From CAZGVW01 sp964529265 (GTDB lineage: Bacteria > Planctomycetota > Phycisphaerae > Phycisphaerales > UBA1924): a stretch of 64,000 nt of DNA. Numbering within the stretch: the first letter of the stretch is position 1; each line of letters begins with the position of its first letter. The stretch covers positions 1 through 64,000 of the forward strand of contig CAZGVW010000288.1 of assembly GCA_964529265.1 (NCBI GenBank). Reading direction: 5' to 3'. The notes under the pieces are model-generated. The model was given only the letters and a program-made list of their open reading frames with translations, ran no database searches and was not told the origin of the DNA. Below, piece after piece: positions 6,890 to 16,747 of this stretch. The position numbers were made by a program, and so were the translations under genes.

Positions 6890-9800
6890 TCACGCGATGC
6901 GAAGATCGCGGTACGCCTGCATGGTTTCCTGCGCAACGGCCTCAGGGATGGAGGGGAACGTCGAGAGCATGTACGCGAAATCCTCCTCCTCCACGCCGTA
7001 GAGGTGCGCAAACGCGGCGTCCAGTTCCGCTCGCAGTTGAAAGCGCTCCGTATCCCGCCACTTGTGGACGCCGCCGCCCTCGGACCCCTCGAAACCGCAG
7101 GCCTCGGCGAGGGGGATCATGTCCTCGGCCGTGCAGGAGAGTTTGAGGACGCGCTCGCTGATCCACCGTTCGAGCGACTCGCGCTTTGTCCACGGGCGCT
7201 TCTCGGCGTAGGCATCCGGTGGCAGTGTGGGCAGTTGCTCGACGATGAAGAAGTTGAGATGAACTCCCCCGACCTTCTGTCGCGCTACAAAGTCGTATGC
7301 GAAGGAGTTCAGATTCGCCAGTAGGCAACACGACTGGCGCGCGGCGATCGAGGAATCCGTCAGAACCAAGGGCGCCGAGTTCACAATCGCGACCTGCGGC
7401 AGGAACGCCGCGATCATTGTGCGCTCGTTTGTCGGACTCGTAACATCCTTGTAGCAGAGGTAGGCGGAGCGATCGTCGTCATCCAGGAGGGCGCGGACCT
7501 CCGCCTCCTCCACCCACCACCGCGGCTGGACCAGGAACTCGGGATTGGCGTGCTCGACGGGCGTCGTCTCGGCTTTCTGGCCTTGGCGCACCCAGTTGGC
7601 GCCGCGGACCACCACGCTCGCGGCGCGGTGGTCGAACGCCTGCACCATCTTCGCCTCGTAGAGCGGAAGGGCGACCTTCTTCCCCTTCACCCAGCGGTTG
7701 CCGCGAAGGCCGTAGCCGGCCTTCTTCCAGTGCTTCTCGTCATGGAATCGCTCCGCATCGTTTGTCTGATGGAACATCGTAAAAAAGCGAATGCCCCACG
7801 GATTGCCGCCTTTCCGCCGATTCTCGTCGATGAGAACCGGGACGCGGCGATAAAGTGCGCGGGTCAGGTCGGCGTCGCGGCGCGTGCGGAAGATCGGGCA
7901 TGTGCGCGTGTTGGGGTTGAGCAGCGCCATGTCCGCCGCGGTGAGGGCGATGTGACGGGGCCGGTTGTGCGGCGCGACCTCCTCCACGCCGCGCGCGAAG
8001 AAGACAAAATCGGCCTGTTCCGTTCGCCGGGCCTCGCCGGAGAACACGATGGCTGAAAACTTGAACGATCGATGGACGTCCTGAAAGTGCGCCTCCTTGT
8101 TCTCGAAGTCATAGAGGGAGATGAGTGACCTGCGATCCATGAGTTCCGCGAAGAACGCCTTCGTCGTGTCATCCGTGGCGATGCCGGACGGCACGAGCAG
8201 GCCGACCAGCCCGCCCGGAGCGACGAGGCGCTTCGCGAGTTCCGCAAAGAGCATGTACGTGTTGATGTCGCCCTTTCCCGAGAGCGGAAAGTGCCCGCTC
8301 CGTCGCGCATAGTCGAGCATGCGCTGCGCTTGATCGCGGGCCTGCTCGTACCGGGCGAACAGGTCTGGGTTGCGCTTCGGCATTCCGGCGATGCGCTTCC
8401 GGCGGTCGGCGGCGCTGACCGCCTCGGCAGTTTCAGGGTCGGTCAGTGAAAAAAACTCCCGGTCCTGGACCTTCACGCGCTCCCACGGCGGATTGCCGAC
8501 CACGCAATCGAAACCCGCCCGCTCTCCGGGCCGGTTGAACACGGCGGAAAACGTCTCGCGCCAGTCCATCGCACGCTCATGCACCGTCTTGTCATCGACC
8601 AGTGAGTTGCCGCAGACGATGTTGCGCGAGAGGTCCGCCAATGTGCGGTTGATCCGGGCGGATCGGATCCAGAGCGCCAGTTGGGTGATCTCGACGGCCT
8701 CCGACGAGAGATCGACGCCGTACAGGTTGTCCGCGAGGATCCAGTCGGGGACGTGGGAGGCGAAGCCGTTGAGATCGGCCGCGGAGACGCCCTTGGCGGC
8801 GATCAGTCCGTCCACCGCCCAGCGGTAGTGCGCTTCAAGCGCTTCGTAGGCCCGGATGAGGAACGCGCCCGATCCGCAGGCCGGGTCGATGATCTTGAGT
8901 TCTCGAAGGGCGCCGATGCAGGCGCTCCAGTACTCGGGCCGGGCCGACCCGTTGGGCGTCTTTCCAGAGTCCGGGTCAACACCGTGGGCCCGCGCCAGGG
9001 TTTCGAAGCGCTCCCGGGCCAGCGCATCGATGGTTCGTTCGACGATCAGCCCCGTGAATGCCGGCGGCGTGTAATAGATGCCGAACCGCTTGCGCTGCGG
9101 ACTCTTCTTGATGGCCGGCTCTGACTTGTCGTCGTCGGCCGCGTCATAGGCCGCGGCCTCTGGCTGTGTGATCGCGAAGAGGCCGCCGACGCGCTTCTTC
9201 TCCAGGTCCGTGATGGATCTCTCGAAGAGGTGCCCGAGAACATCGACGTTGACCTCGTCCTTGAAATCCCAATCGCCGAAGCCCTTGAACGCCTCGGCCC
9301 AGGGCACGTCGTCAAGTTGGAGGTCGTCGACCTCGGGATCGTGGCGGAAGAGGCCGCCGTTGAACCCCACATCCAGATCGACGCCCGTCCCACCCTGGTC
9401 CACCTGGTGAAACAGGCCCAGGAGGTTCTGCCATCGGGGGTTCGTGACGCGCGAAAAGGCGGGCACACTCGCCCAAGCCTTCTCCAGCGACTTGTCGGGA
9501 AGTAGCCCGCGGTCCTCGCAGAAGGCGATGAAGATGACGCGGTCGAGAAGCTTCTGCGCTGCGCGGATGGCCGCGTCCTCCGACCGCCCGAACTTCTGCT
9601 GAAGGTGCGCGATAAGTTCGTTGCGGCGCCATTCGTACTGCCTGTAGAGCCTCTCGCCGACTTCCTGCTGGTTGGTCTCCGTCTGCTCAAGGAGGAGCAG
9701 TGATCGGCTGGTCTTCGCGCGGCCTGCTCGGACAAGTCCTTCGCGCTGGAAGATGTAGTAGAACTCCCGGAAACGATCGAGGCTGCGCAGTTCGGCGAGC

Positions 9801-10384
9801 GAGAACTCCTCGAACGCCGAAGGCGTCCGGTTGCGGTGGTAGAGCCGGATCGTGCGCAGATTGCTGACGATGCCCCACGGGCAGTCCGGGATGCCGGCGA
9901 GGTAGTCCCAGCACTGCTGGACGGCGGTGCGCCCGTTCGACTTGTCCCGATCAAGGTCCCACGTCGGCCCCTTGAGTTCGATCAGGACGACGGGTGTCGG
10001 GTCTGTGGGAAAGAGACCGAGTGCGCCGTCCGCAGTGCCGACATCGGGGACGAAGAACTTGATCTCGAGTAGGTAGTCGTCCGGCTGCGCGGTCTTCAGC
10101 GCGTACCCGAGGGCGTCGCCAAAGACTTCCGATAGGAAGATGGCGTCAACCTGCGTCTCGCCGAAGGAGGCGAACCGATCGCCTGCGTCGAGATCGGCCC
10201 ACTTGCAGATTATCCGATAGGCGCGATCGAAGGCCTTGCCTTCAAGGCTCTTGGTGCGTGAGGCGTCAGAAAGATACCGCGGGAGGAACAGACGGCGTTG
10301 CGCTCGCCGACGCGCCGCGGCAGGTTCGGGCGCCCCTCCGAAGAGGTTTCCGGATGCGTCGTGTCGTGCCGAACGTGCAGCCAT
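6890..10384 (-). CDS. Type IIG-like restriction-modification enzyme (PD-(D/E)XK nuclease fused to Eco57I-type adenine methyltransferase)
   Basis: A single polypeptide of about 1164 residues that should both cut and methylate DNA. The N-terminal region has a plausible nuclease site: Asp 119 and ELK at 136-138 within VVLIELKGPTWD. The central methyltransferase has FGIYYTPPAFTGLIVERT (434-451, motif X), DPACGSGAF (500-508, SAM site) and NPPW (631-634), the signature of an N6-adenine methyltransferase. The C-terminal 400 residues, with GIRFFTMFHQTNDAERFH and repeated aromatic motifs, probably recognise the target. The start is uncertain: ATG at 10384 is chosen, with upstream options to 10465. No separate S, M or R subunit and no brx or pgl partner genes are nearby. 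Confidence 0.85.
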   Translation of the reverse strand: MAARSARHDASGNLFGGAPEPAAARRRAQRRLFLPRYLSDASRTKSLEGKAFDRAYRIICKWADLDAGDRFASFGETQVDAIFLSEVFGDALGYALKTAQPDDYLLEIKFFVPDVGTADGALGLFPTDPTPVVLIELKGPTWDLDRDKSNGRTAVQQCWDYLAGIPDCPWGIVSNLRTIRLYHRNRTPSAFEEFSLAELRSLDRFREFYYIFQREGLVRAGRAKTSRSLLLLEQTETNQQEVGERLYRQYEWRRNELIAHLQQKFGRSEDAAIRAAQKLLDRVIFIAFCEDRGLLPDKSLEKAWASVPAFSRVTNPRWQNLLGLFHQVDQGGTGVDLDVGFNGGLFRHDPEVDDLQLDDVPWAEAFKGFGDWDFKDEVNVDVLGHLFERSITDLEKKRVGGLFAITQPEAAAYDAADDDKSEPAIKKSPQRKRFGIYYTPPAFTGLIVERTIDALARERFETLARAHGVDPDSGKTPNGSARPEYWSACIGALRELKIIDPACGSGAFLIRAYEALEAHYRWAVDGLIAAKGVSAADLNGFASHVPDWILADNLYGVDLSSEAVEITQLALWIRSARINRTLADLSRNIVCGNSLVDDKTVHERAMDWRETFSAVFNRPGERAGFDCVVGNPPWERVKVQDREFFSLTDPETAEAVSAADRRKRIAGMPKRNPDLFARYEQARDQAQRMLDYARRSGHFPLSGKGDINTYMLFAELAKRLVAPGGLVGLLVPSGIATDDTTKAFFAELMDRRSLISLYDFENKEAHFQDVHRSFKFSAIVFSGEARRTEQADFVFFARGVEEVAPHNRPRHIALTAADMALLNPNTRTCPIFRTRRDADLTRALYRRVPVLIDENRRKGGNPWGIRFFTMFHQTNDAERFHDEKHWKKAGYGLRGNRWVKGKKVALPLYEAKMVQAFDHRAASVVVRGANWVRQGQKAETTPVEHANPEFLVQPRWWVEEAEVRALLDDDDRSAYLCYKDVTSPTNERTMIAAFLPQVAIVNSAPLVLTDSSIAARQSCCLLANLNSFAYDFVARQKVGGVHLNFFIVEQLPTLPPDAYAEKRPWTKRESLERWISERVLKLSCTAEDMIPLAEACGFEGSEGGGVHKWRDTERFQLRAELDAAFAHLYGVEEEDFAYMLSTFPSIPEAVAQETMQAYRDLRIA

Positions 10385-10528
10385 GTCAGCAAGCCGGGAC
10401 CGCACTCTCCCACGAGATGGGTGGTGTGCATGCTGGGCCCCTGGCGGTCGGACGACCGTGTCCATGTGCCGCCTGAGGCGTGAATGGCCCGAGACTAGAA
10501 ACCAGGAGGCACGTTCGCCACTGCGGGG

Positions 10529-11749
10529 TCATCCGCCCGGGCACGCCCCCCACGCGCCGAGCAGCAGCGCCAGGTCGGGGGCCCCGACCACGCCATCGCC
10601 ATCCAGATCCGCGGCAAGGTCGGTGGTTCCCCAGGCCCCGAGCATCGACGCCAGGTCAGCCGCGCCGACCACGCCGTCGCCGTCGAGGCTGGCGCCGCAG
10701 TGGGGAGGGAGCACGGCCTTCCACGATTCCTGCTCACCTTGGGCGTTGCGCCCGAGGCCGACGATCGTGCGGCCGTCGGCCGAGATCGCCAGCGCATAAC
10801 TGAGCGACCAGCCGGTGAGGTCGAGCCCGTGGTCGTTCACGAGCACGTCGCGCAGCGGGCGCATGCCGGAGACGGCCGTCCAGATGAAAGCCGCGGGCTT
10901 GGCGCCGGCGCTGCTGTAGCCGACGACGACTCTGCCGTCGGCTGAGACGCCGAGCGCTTCGCTATCGAAGAATCCCCCGGGCAGTTCACCGAGCGGAACC
11001 AGACCGCGCGCCGCGGTCCAGAAGAACGCTTCGCGGCCCATCGTCGAATGACCGGAACCGACGATGACGGCGCCGCCCTGCGAGACTCCGGTGGCGACGC
11101 TCTCGAACTCGCCGCCCGGCAGATCACCCATGCCGATCATGCCGAGTTGTTCTGTCCATCGAAAGGCCTCCTGACCAGGAGCGGAGGCGCCGGCGCCGAC
11201 GATGGTCTCGCCGCCCGGCGAGGTCGCCAGTGCGCGGCTGGAAAACGCGCCCCCGGGCAGATCGCCGAGGCCGGTGACGACGGAGGCGGTCCAGACCGCT
11301 GCTTCATGGCCGAGCAAGCCGAGTGCGTCGCCGACAATGATCGAGCCATCGGCGGAAACCGCGCGGGCTGTATCGCGCGGGAGGGCGACGCCGGGAAAGT
11401 GATCGAGGCTCGCCATGCCCATGGCTTCGGTCCAGCGGAACGCGCGGCTGCCTTCGCCGATGTCCGCGGTTCCCACGATGACGCCTCCGTCTCCCGAGGC
11501 GCCGAACGCGAAGGACCCGCCGCCCATATCGAGATTGCCCAGAAACTGCATCGGGCCCTGGTCGGAGTAGCGGAACGCCTGCGTATCCTCCGCGGCGACG
11601 TCGCCGTAGCCGGCAACGACAGTTCCATCCGCGGAAACCGCCCTCGCGAGGGAATAAGAACCCGCGGGCGCAGCGCCGAGCCCGGTGAACGAGGCCGCGC
11701 CGGCGAGTGCGCACCCGTTGGCCAGAGAAAGCGCAACGAGGGCGCGCAT
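10529..11749 (-). CDS. Secreted HAF-repeat protein with doubled C-terminal DLDGDG tag
   Basis: A protein of about 406 residues starting with a signal peptide (MRALVALSLANGCALAGAAS), the basis for choosing the ATG at 11749. Six to seven HAF repeats follow, each of about 50 residues and built around SADGTVVAGYG, AFRYS and GLGDLPGG. HAF repeats probably form a beta-propeller-like extracellular domain; no activity is known. The C-terminus has two copies of LDGDGVVGAADLASMLGAWG, the calcium-loop-like, dockerin-resembling tag common in Phycisphaerae, probably used for surface attachment. A paralogue without the tag lies at 28218-29309. Confidence 0.85.
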   Translation of the reverse strand: MRALVALSLANGCALAGAASFTGLGAAPAGSYSLARAVSADGTVVAGYGDVAAEDTQAFRYSDQGPMQFLGNLDMGGGSFAFGASGDGGVIVGTADIGEGSRAFRWTEAMGMASLDHFPGVALPRDTARAVSADGSIIVGDALGLLGHEAAVWTASVVTGLGDLPGGAFSSRALATSPGGETIVGAGASAPGQEAFRWTEQLGMIGMGDLPGGEFESVATGVSQGGAVIVGSGHSTMGREAFFWTAARGLVPLGELPGGFFDSEALGVSADGRVVVGYSSAGAKPAAFIWTAVSGMRPLRDVLVNDHGLDLTGWSLSYALAISADGRTIVGLGRNAQGEQESWKAVLPPHCGASLDGDGVVGAADLASMLGAWGTTDLAADLDGDGVVGAPDLALLLGAWGACPGG

Positions 11750-11905
11750 CGCCAAGCGTGCGGATGCGTTTCCGGCCCGCGGAACATCGAGAAAACGCGT
11801 CTTCACCTCACTGAGCAGCGTACTTCCGGGCTGCGCTGCGCCAAGAAGATTCACCTGAGCAGCCGCAGAATGCCGGAACATGGGCAAGCCCGGCAGGCGG
11901 GGGCG

Positions 11906-12940
11906 TCATGAGCCCGCAGGCAGGCAGGACCAGGCCAGCCCGTCCGCCCCGGGGCCGGCCTCGACCTGCCAGATGGGCTTCAGGGCGTGGAGGTCCACCG
12001 CGGCGACGGCGCCGATCCCGGCGCAGACGACATATGCGTGGCGACTGTCCGGCGAGCACACGACGCTGGTGGGGGAGGATTCCGCCGGAGCGTCGCCAAG
12101 CGGCACGGAACCGAGCACTTCACGCGATTTTGCATCGAAAACGCGCAGTTCGCCCAGCATGGCGCAGGTCACGACGACCCGACCGCCATCCGGCGTGAAA
12201 CGGATGCGAAACGGAAATCCGATGCACGGAATCGTCTGGATCGGCGTCATATCCGCCGTGCTGACGACGGTGATGCACTCCGAGCGGTTGTTGGCGACCC
12301 AGATCGTGGCGCCATCCGGCGAGCAGGCGACGCCCTCCGACCCGAACGCGGTGGGGGCCTTTCCGGCGACTTCGCCGGAGTCGAGGTCGATCGCGACCAC
12401 GACGGCCTCGGGGATGCTGGGGACGTAGGCGCGCGTGAAATCGGGGGAAACGGCGAGCATGTGGCCGGCGCGGACGCCGAATGGATACTCCCGAGCGATT
12501 TTCCCTTCCAGAATGTCGATTTTGAGCACCGATTGCCGCACTTCGCTCGTGCAGAGCGCATGGCGGCCATCCGGGAAGAACACGAGGTCGTTCGGGCGCG
12601 GGTGCTCATCGCCCAGGTCGATCACCCGTGCCACGGTGCGGGTTGGGAGATCCACCACGAGGAGGCGCTGGTCGGGGGTCTGGTGGCGGGGGCCGGAGCC
12701 GTAGGCGGAGCCGACGGCGAGGCGGCCATCGGGGGAGCAGGCGATCTCGTGGGCGCCCATTCCGGCGTCGAATTTCGCGATTTCGCGCCCGGTTTGGGCA
12801 CAAAGAAGCACGATGTGGGTGTCGGCGCGCGTGGAGACGATGATGGTCCCGGGCGCCGGGGCGGCGTCGCCGGCTGTCGCCGCGGGCGCGCAGAAAGCGA
12901 TCAACATTGCGAGAAAATGACGCTGCAGGCGCTGTTTCAT
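11906..12940 (-). CDS. Secreted YVTN-type beta-propeller protein
   Basis: A protein of about 344 residues with an N-terminal signal peptide (MKQRLQRHFLAMLIAFCAPAATAG), which fixes the start at 12940. The body is made of seven or so repeats of the YVTN/lactonase-like type: GTIIVSTRADTHIVLL, HEIACSPDGRLAVGS, NDLVFFPDGRHALCTS, VACSPDGATIWVANN, TSVVCSPDSRHAYVV. Such proteins fold as beta-propellers in the periplasm or outside the cell; some bind metals or act in surface layers, but most have no known function. No catalytic signature is visible. It is on the same strand as the HAF protein at 10529 but separated from it by more than 150 bp. Confidence 0.85.
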   Translation of the reverse strand: MKQRLQRHFLAMLIAFCAPAATAGDAAPAPGTIIVSTRADTHIVLLCAQTGREIAKFDAGMGAHEIACSPDGRLAVGSAYGSGPRHQTPDQRLLVVDLPTRTVARVIDLGDEHPRPNDLVFFPDGRHALCTSEVRQSVLKIDILEGKIAREYPFGVRAGHMLAVSPDFTRAYVPSIPEAVVVAIDLDSGEVAGKAPTAFGSEGVACSPDGATIWVANNRSECITVVSTADMTPIQTIPCIGFPFRIRFTPDGGRVVVTCAMLGELRVFDAKSREVLGSVPLGDAPAESSPTSVVCSPDSRHAYVVCAGIGAVAAVDLHALKPIWQVEAGPGADGLAWSCLPAGS

Positions 12941-13044
12941 GCGGTCAGATACCGAGGCCGGCGGGCCCGGTTCCGGAGGCGCATCAGGGCGCAGAGTTCC
13001 CACTTCACCGCAAGAACCGGCCATCGGCCCGTGCCCTGTTGCGG

Positions 13045-13074
13045 AAAACAACGCGACCCCGCGGGGCGGGGTCG
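13045..13074 (-). terminator. Intrinsic terminator after tRNA-Val
   Basis: Seven-base arms CGACCCC (13054-13060) and GGGGTCG (13068-13074) form a GC-rich hairpin. On the minus strand it is followed by a T-rich run (GTTGTTTTCC). It lies about 34 bp past the 3' end of the tRNA gene. Confidence 0.65.
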
Positions 13075-13107
13075 GAGGGCCTCACGAAGGGGGGAAGATG
13101 GGGCAAG

Positions 13108-13181
13108 TGGGCGCAACAGGATTCGAACCTGTGACCTCCGCCATGTGACGACGGCGCTCTAGCCAGCTGAGCTATGCGCCC
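13108..13181 (-). tRNA. tRNA-Val(CAC)
   Basis: A full cloverleaf can be drawn on the minus strand: a seven-pair acceptor stem (GGGCGCA with TGCGCCC), a D arm of GCTC and GAGC, an anticodon stem CCGTC/GGCGG with loop GTCACAT, and a T arm ACAGG-TTCGAAT-CCTGT. The anticodon is CAC, reading the valine codon GUG. The discriminator base is A and the 3' CCA is not encoded. Confidence 0.92.
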
Positions 13182-13431
13182 GAGGACGGTGCCGGGACCG
13201 GCCCGCCGCGGGAGAGGGCAAGGATATACCCGGACCGCCGCCCCGCGACAACCGGTCGGGCGACTTCCTCATTGCAGGGGGGCAAAGCGCGGGTTAGAGT
13301 GATTCCGGAGGAATAGTGCGGGTTTGGTCCGTCCGGACAGGCTCGTCGGAGGGCAGGGGGGTTTTCTGCCTCCGGCGATGGCCGGCGCCCCGAAGGGGGC
13401 CTGGCTCGGCGCCCGCGGGAGGAATCGGAAC

Positions 13432-14142
13432 ATGTCACCCATCGTTCGTTTGGCGGGATTGACGGCGTTCGTCGCCGCGGGGTCGGCGCTGGCTGGTCCG
13501 GACTGGACGGAAAGTTTTCCGGGGGCGGGCGACCTGCCGGGGAACGCGCAGTTGGTGAACGCGCCGGTTGTCGCGACGATCAGCGGGACGCTGCAGGGGC
13601 CGGTGTCGCCGGTGATCCGGGGCGTTGCGGCGCCCGACTTCGAGGACATGTACCGGATCTACATCTGCGATCCCCTGAACTTCAGCGCGCGCACCGACGG
13701 GGGCGAGGGTGAAGGAACGGGCGTGAGCGGCTCGACATTCGATTCGATGCTGTGGCTCTTCGATGCGCAAGGGCATGCGCTGCTGGGGAACAACGATTCC
13801 CCGATGCCGGGCGCGCCGAACCCGCAGGGCTCACTGATCAGACCGCCCGCGACGGATGGCACGTTGGGCATGCTGCCCGGGCCCGGTTTCTACTTCCTCG
13901 CGATCAGCGGGTTCAACAACGTGCCGCAGGCGAAGGGCATGAACATGTTCGCAATTCTGGATCCGCTCGAGATCTCCGGGCCGGATGGACCGGGCGGTCT
14001 CTTGCCGATCACCGGGTGGTCCGGGCCGGGAGCGTTCGGCAGTTACACGATTGCGCTCACGGGCGTGTGCCCGTCGCCGGGCTGCGCTGCGGCGATGGGG
14101 ATCGCGGGGCTGTGCGCGATGGGGCGCCGCCGGCGCGTTTGA
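13432..14142 (+). CDS. Secreted protein with possible C-terminal sorting segment, function unknown
   Basis: A 236-residue protein with a clear signal peptide (MSPIVRLAGLTAFVAAGSALA). The ATG at 13432 is preceded by GGGAGGAAT at good spacing. The mature part contains GSTFDSMLWLFDAQGHALLGNNDS and GPGFYFLAISGFN, phrases seen in bacterial pre-peptidase C-terminal or DVUA0089-like beta-sandwich domains. The last residues (GCAAAMGIAGLCAMGRRRRV) form a short hydrophobic helix followed by four arginines, like PEP-CTERM sorting signals although the PEP motif itself is missing. Extracellular or membrane-anchored location is inferred; function is unknown. Confidence 0.75.
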   Translation: MSPIVRLAGLTAFVAAGSALAGPDWTESFPGAGDLPGNAQLVNAPVVATISGTLQGPVSPVIRGVAAPDFEDMYRIYICDPLNFSARTDGGEGEGTGVSGSTFDSMLWLFDAQGHALLGNNDSPMPGAPNPQGSLIRPPATDGTLGMLPGPGFYFLAISGFNNVPQAKGMNMFAILDPLEISGPDGPGGLLPITGWSGPGAFGSYTIALTGVCPSPGCAAAMGIAGLCAMGRRRRV

Positions 14143-14162
14143 GCGGGTTTCTCAAATCGGAA

Positions 14163-16679
14163 TCATGACGCGGGTGAATCGAGCGTTGGGCGGTATCGCT
14201 GCGCATCATCCGGCCTGTTCCATGCCTCGTAGAGGCGAACCAGTCGCTCAAGGTGCGTGCGGCGCTCATCGGGCTCGCCCTCGTAGGGCGCGCTGAGTGT
14301 GTCTGTCGCCGCGAGCAAGAGCGATTCGGCCTCCTCGAAGCGGCTCATGGCGGTGAGACACTCGCCGAGGAGGCTGCGGGCGCGGGCGGTGAGCCAGGGG
14401 TCGGAGTTCTCGGCCTGCGAGGCGCGGATGGCGAGGCATTCGCGGAGCGAGCGCTCGGCCTCGCGGGGGCGATCCAGCGCCAGATCGATGTGGGCGAGGA
14501 GTTCGAGGGCCTCGGCCGTGTCGGGGTGGTTGGCTGGGAGGCGCGCGCGGCGGATGGAGATGGCGCGCTCGCAGTCGTCGAGCGCGGGTTGCGTTTCTCC
14601 CAGCGCCAGTTTGATCCTGGCGCGGAGGATGAGGCTATCGGCGAGCACATCGCTGTTGGGAACCACGCGCTCCTTGCGCTCGATCGAGGCGGTCAGTTGC
14701 TCGCGCGCGCCGGAGAGGTCGCCGACGCCGAAGAGGCTCCACGCGAGGTTGTGGAGGAGCGAGGCTTCGCCGCGGGCGCGCGGGTCGGGATCGAGCCGCT
14801 TCTGGATCCTCATGCCGGCGTCCACAAGGGCGGGGACTTCGCCGTAGCGGCCGCGCGCGTTGAGGATGGTGGACATGAGGTTGTTGCTGCGCGCGATGTC
14901 GAGATGATCCTCGCCGAGGACGGTGCGGCGAATCTCGGCGGATCGGTCGGCGAGGGCGACGGCGTCATCGAAGCGGCGCTGTCGCGAGAGCGTGGCGGCG
15001 AGGTGATCGAGCGTATCGGCGAACTGGCGGGCGCGCTGGGGATCGCGCGGGCGGGCGAGGTGGCGGCTTTCGCGGATCTGAAGGGCCTCGCGATACTCGC
15101 GCTCGGCCTCGATGTAGCGGCCGAGCCACCAGAGCACCGCGGCGTGGTTGTGCAGGGCCTCCGCGGCTTGCGTGCTGCGGAAGCCGTGGATGCGCCGGCG
15201 GAGATCGAGCGCGAGGCCGAGTTGCTCCGCGGCGGGGCCGTAGGCGCTGAGATTGCGGTAATCGACGCCGAAGACGTTGCGCAGGTCGGCCTCGGCGCGG
15301 GGCGGGAGGGGATCGGCGCCGCCCGCCTGACGGGCATCGAGGGCGCGGACGGCGCCATCGAGCAGGTCGCGCAGGCTGATGTCTGTGCGCCCGGTGCGGA
15401 AGTTGTCCACGCTGCCGAACTGGCCGAGCAGGAAATCGACGGTCGCCAGCGCATCGCGGCTCTTGGCGGTGACGCGCTGCACATAGACAAGCGACAGGGC
15501 GATGATCGTCGCAAGCGCCAGGGCGCCGACGGCCGACACGCCGCGGTTCCGCTGCACCCAGCGCACGCTCCGGCGCAAGGGCCCGGCGCGACGGGCCTCG
15601 ATCCCCTCGTTGGCGAGAAATCGACGGATGTCGGCGGCGAAGGCGCCAGCGGTCGCGTAGCGCCGATCCGCCTGCTTTTCCAGGGCCTTCAGCAGAATAG
15701 CATCGACATCCGCGCCCACGCGTCTCCGCAGGGACGATGGGCGCGGCGGATCGAACGTCGCGATTCGCATGAGCGCATCCCCGAGCGCGCCATCCACATC
15801 ACAGGGCAGGCGGCCGGTCACGAGTTCGTAGGCGATGGCGCCGAGCGAATAGACATCGGTGCGGATGCTCATCTGGTCGAAGCGCCCGCGGGATTGCTCC
15901 GGAGACATGTAGGCGAGTGTGCCGATGAGTTGTCCGGGCTGCGACAACGAGAGCGCCAGCGGTCTGTCTGCGCCGGGGCTGATGGCCTTCGCGAGGCCGA
16001 AATCGAGGAGATGCGGCTCGTTGCGGTCGTCCACGAGCACGTTGGTGGGCTTGAGGTCGCGATGCAGCACGCCGCGCTGATGGGCGTAGTCCACGGCTTC
16101 GGCGACGCGGGCCACCATCGCGAGGGCCTCGCGCACATCGCACTCGCCCGGCGTCATGGCCTCGTCGAGCGGACGGCCGGCGACGAACTCCATCACGCAG
16201 TAGAAGCGGCCGTCCTGCGCGCCGGAATCGATCACGGAGACGATGTTGGGATGCTGAAGCCGCGCCACGAGTTCGACTTCGCGCTCGAAGCGGCGGCGGG
16301 CGGATTCGCTCCCCAGCGCCTGCGGCAGCATGAACTTGACGGCCACGCGGCGGCCGGTCGAGCGCTGATACGCCTCGTAGACCACGCCCATGCCGCCCCG
16401 GCCGACGCGATCGATGATGTCGTAGCCATCGATCTCGGGGAACTCGTCTTCGTTGTCGAACGCGGCGGGGGCTTCCGCGGCGTCCCGGACGGCGCTCAGG
16501 CGCTCCGCCCGGGAACGGCGGGCGATTCGGGAGAGCGCCGAGGCGCGGGCGGCGGGAGCGTCCTCCACGTCGGGGATGTCGGCCATCGCGTCGTCGATGG
16601 AGATGCGGGCGCCGGTGCGGCGGCGGGCGAGGAACCGCTCGACGATCTGCTCGATCTTGACGTCGTCAATGGGGCTCAT
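14163..16679 (-). CDS. Membrane Ser/Thr protein kinase with TPR-rich extracytoplasmic domain
   Basis: An 838-residue Hanks-type kinase. The kinase domain has GRGGMGVVYEA (93-103), the ATP lysine in VAVKF (Lys 115), the catalytic HRDLKPTN (206-213), DFGLA (226-230) and the YMSPEQSRG activation segment, so it looks active. A single membrane helix follows (about 381-401), then some 430 residues of helical repeats resembling tetratricopeptide units, which would sense or bind a partner outside the cytoplasm. It is divergent from an ECF sigma gene with about 70 bp between starts; kinase and sigma pairs of this kind are frequent in planctomycetes and may form one signalling unit. Confidence 0.93.
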   Translation of the reverse strand: MSPIDDVKIEQIVERFLARRRTGARISIDDAMADIPDVEDAPAARASALSRIARRSRAERLSAVRDAAEAPAAFDNEDEFPEIDGYDIIDRVGRGGMGVVYEAYQRSTGRRVAVKFMLPQALGSESARRRFEREVELVARLQHPNIVSVIDSGAQDGRFYCVMEFVAGRPLDEAMTPGECDVREALAMVARVAEAVDYAHQRGVLHRDLKPTNVLVDDRNEPHLLDFGLAKAISPGADRPLALSLSQPGQLIGTLAYMSPEQSRGRFDQMSIRTDVYSLGAIAYELVTGRLPCDVDGALGDALMRIATFDPPRPSSLRRRVGADVDAILLKALEKQADRRYATAGAFAADIRRFLANEGIEARRAGPLRRSVRWVQRNRGVSAVGALALATIIALSLVYVQRVTAKSRDALATVDFLLGQFGSVDNFRTGRTDISLRDLLDGAVRALDARQAGGADPLPPRAEADLRNVFGVDYRNLSAYGPAAEQLGLALDLRRRIHGFRSTQAAEALHNHAAVLWWLGRYIEAEREYREALQIRESRHLARPRDPQRARQFADTLDHLAATLSRQRRFDDAVALADRSAEIRRTVLGEDHLDIARSNNLMSTILNARGRYGEVPALVDAGMRIQKRLDPDPRARGEASLLHNLAWSLFGVGDLSGAREQLTASIERKERVVPNSDVLADSLILRARIKLALGETQPALDDCERAISIRRARLPANHPDTAEALELLAHIDLALDRPREAERSLRECLAIRASQAENSDPWLTARARSLLGECLTAMSRFEEAESLLLAATDTLSAPYEGEPDERRTHLERLVRLYEAWNRPDDAQRYRPTLDSPAS

Positions 16680-16747
16680 GGGGCTTTCGAGGGGCGCCGC
16701 GGCGTTCGTGGTCCGAATCGGATGAAAGCGTGGGTATGCTAGGAAAC

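Noticed and set aside
6890..10384. BREX PglX or DISARM methylase
   Set aside because: The adenine methylase motifs would fit, but no brx, pgl or drm partner genes are nearby and a nuclease-like ELK site is in the same protein, so a Type IIG-like enzyme is simpler.
10529..11749. Cellulosomal dockerin
   Set aside because: The doubled tag resembles dockerin calcium loops, but no cohesin or glycoside hydrolase is visible and the tag is shared by unrelated secreted proteins.
14253..16742. An 829-codon open frame on the plus strand opposite the kinase
   Set aside because: It is a mirror of the kinase gene; the minus-strand product has a complete set of kinase motifs and the plus-strand product has none.
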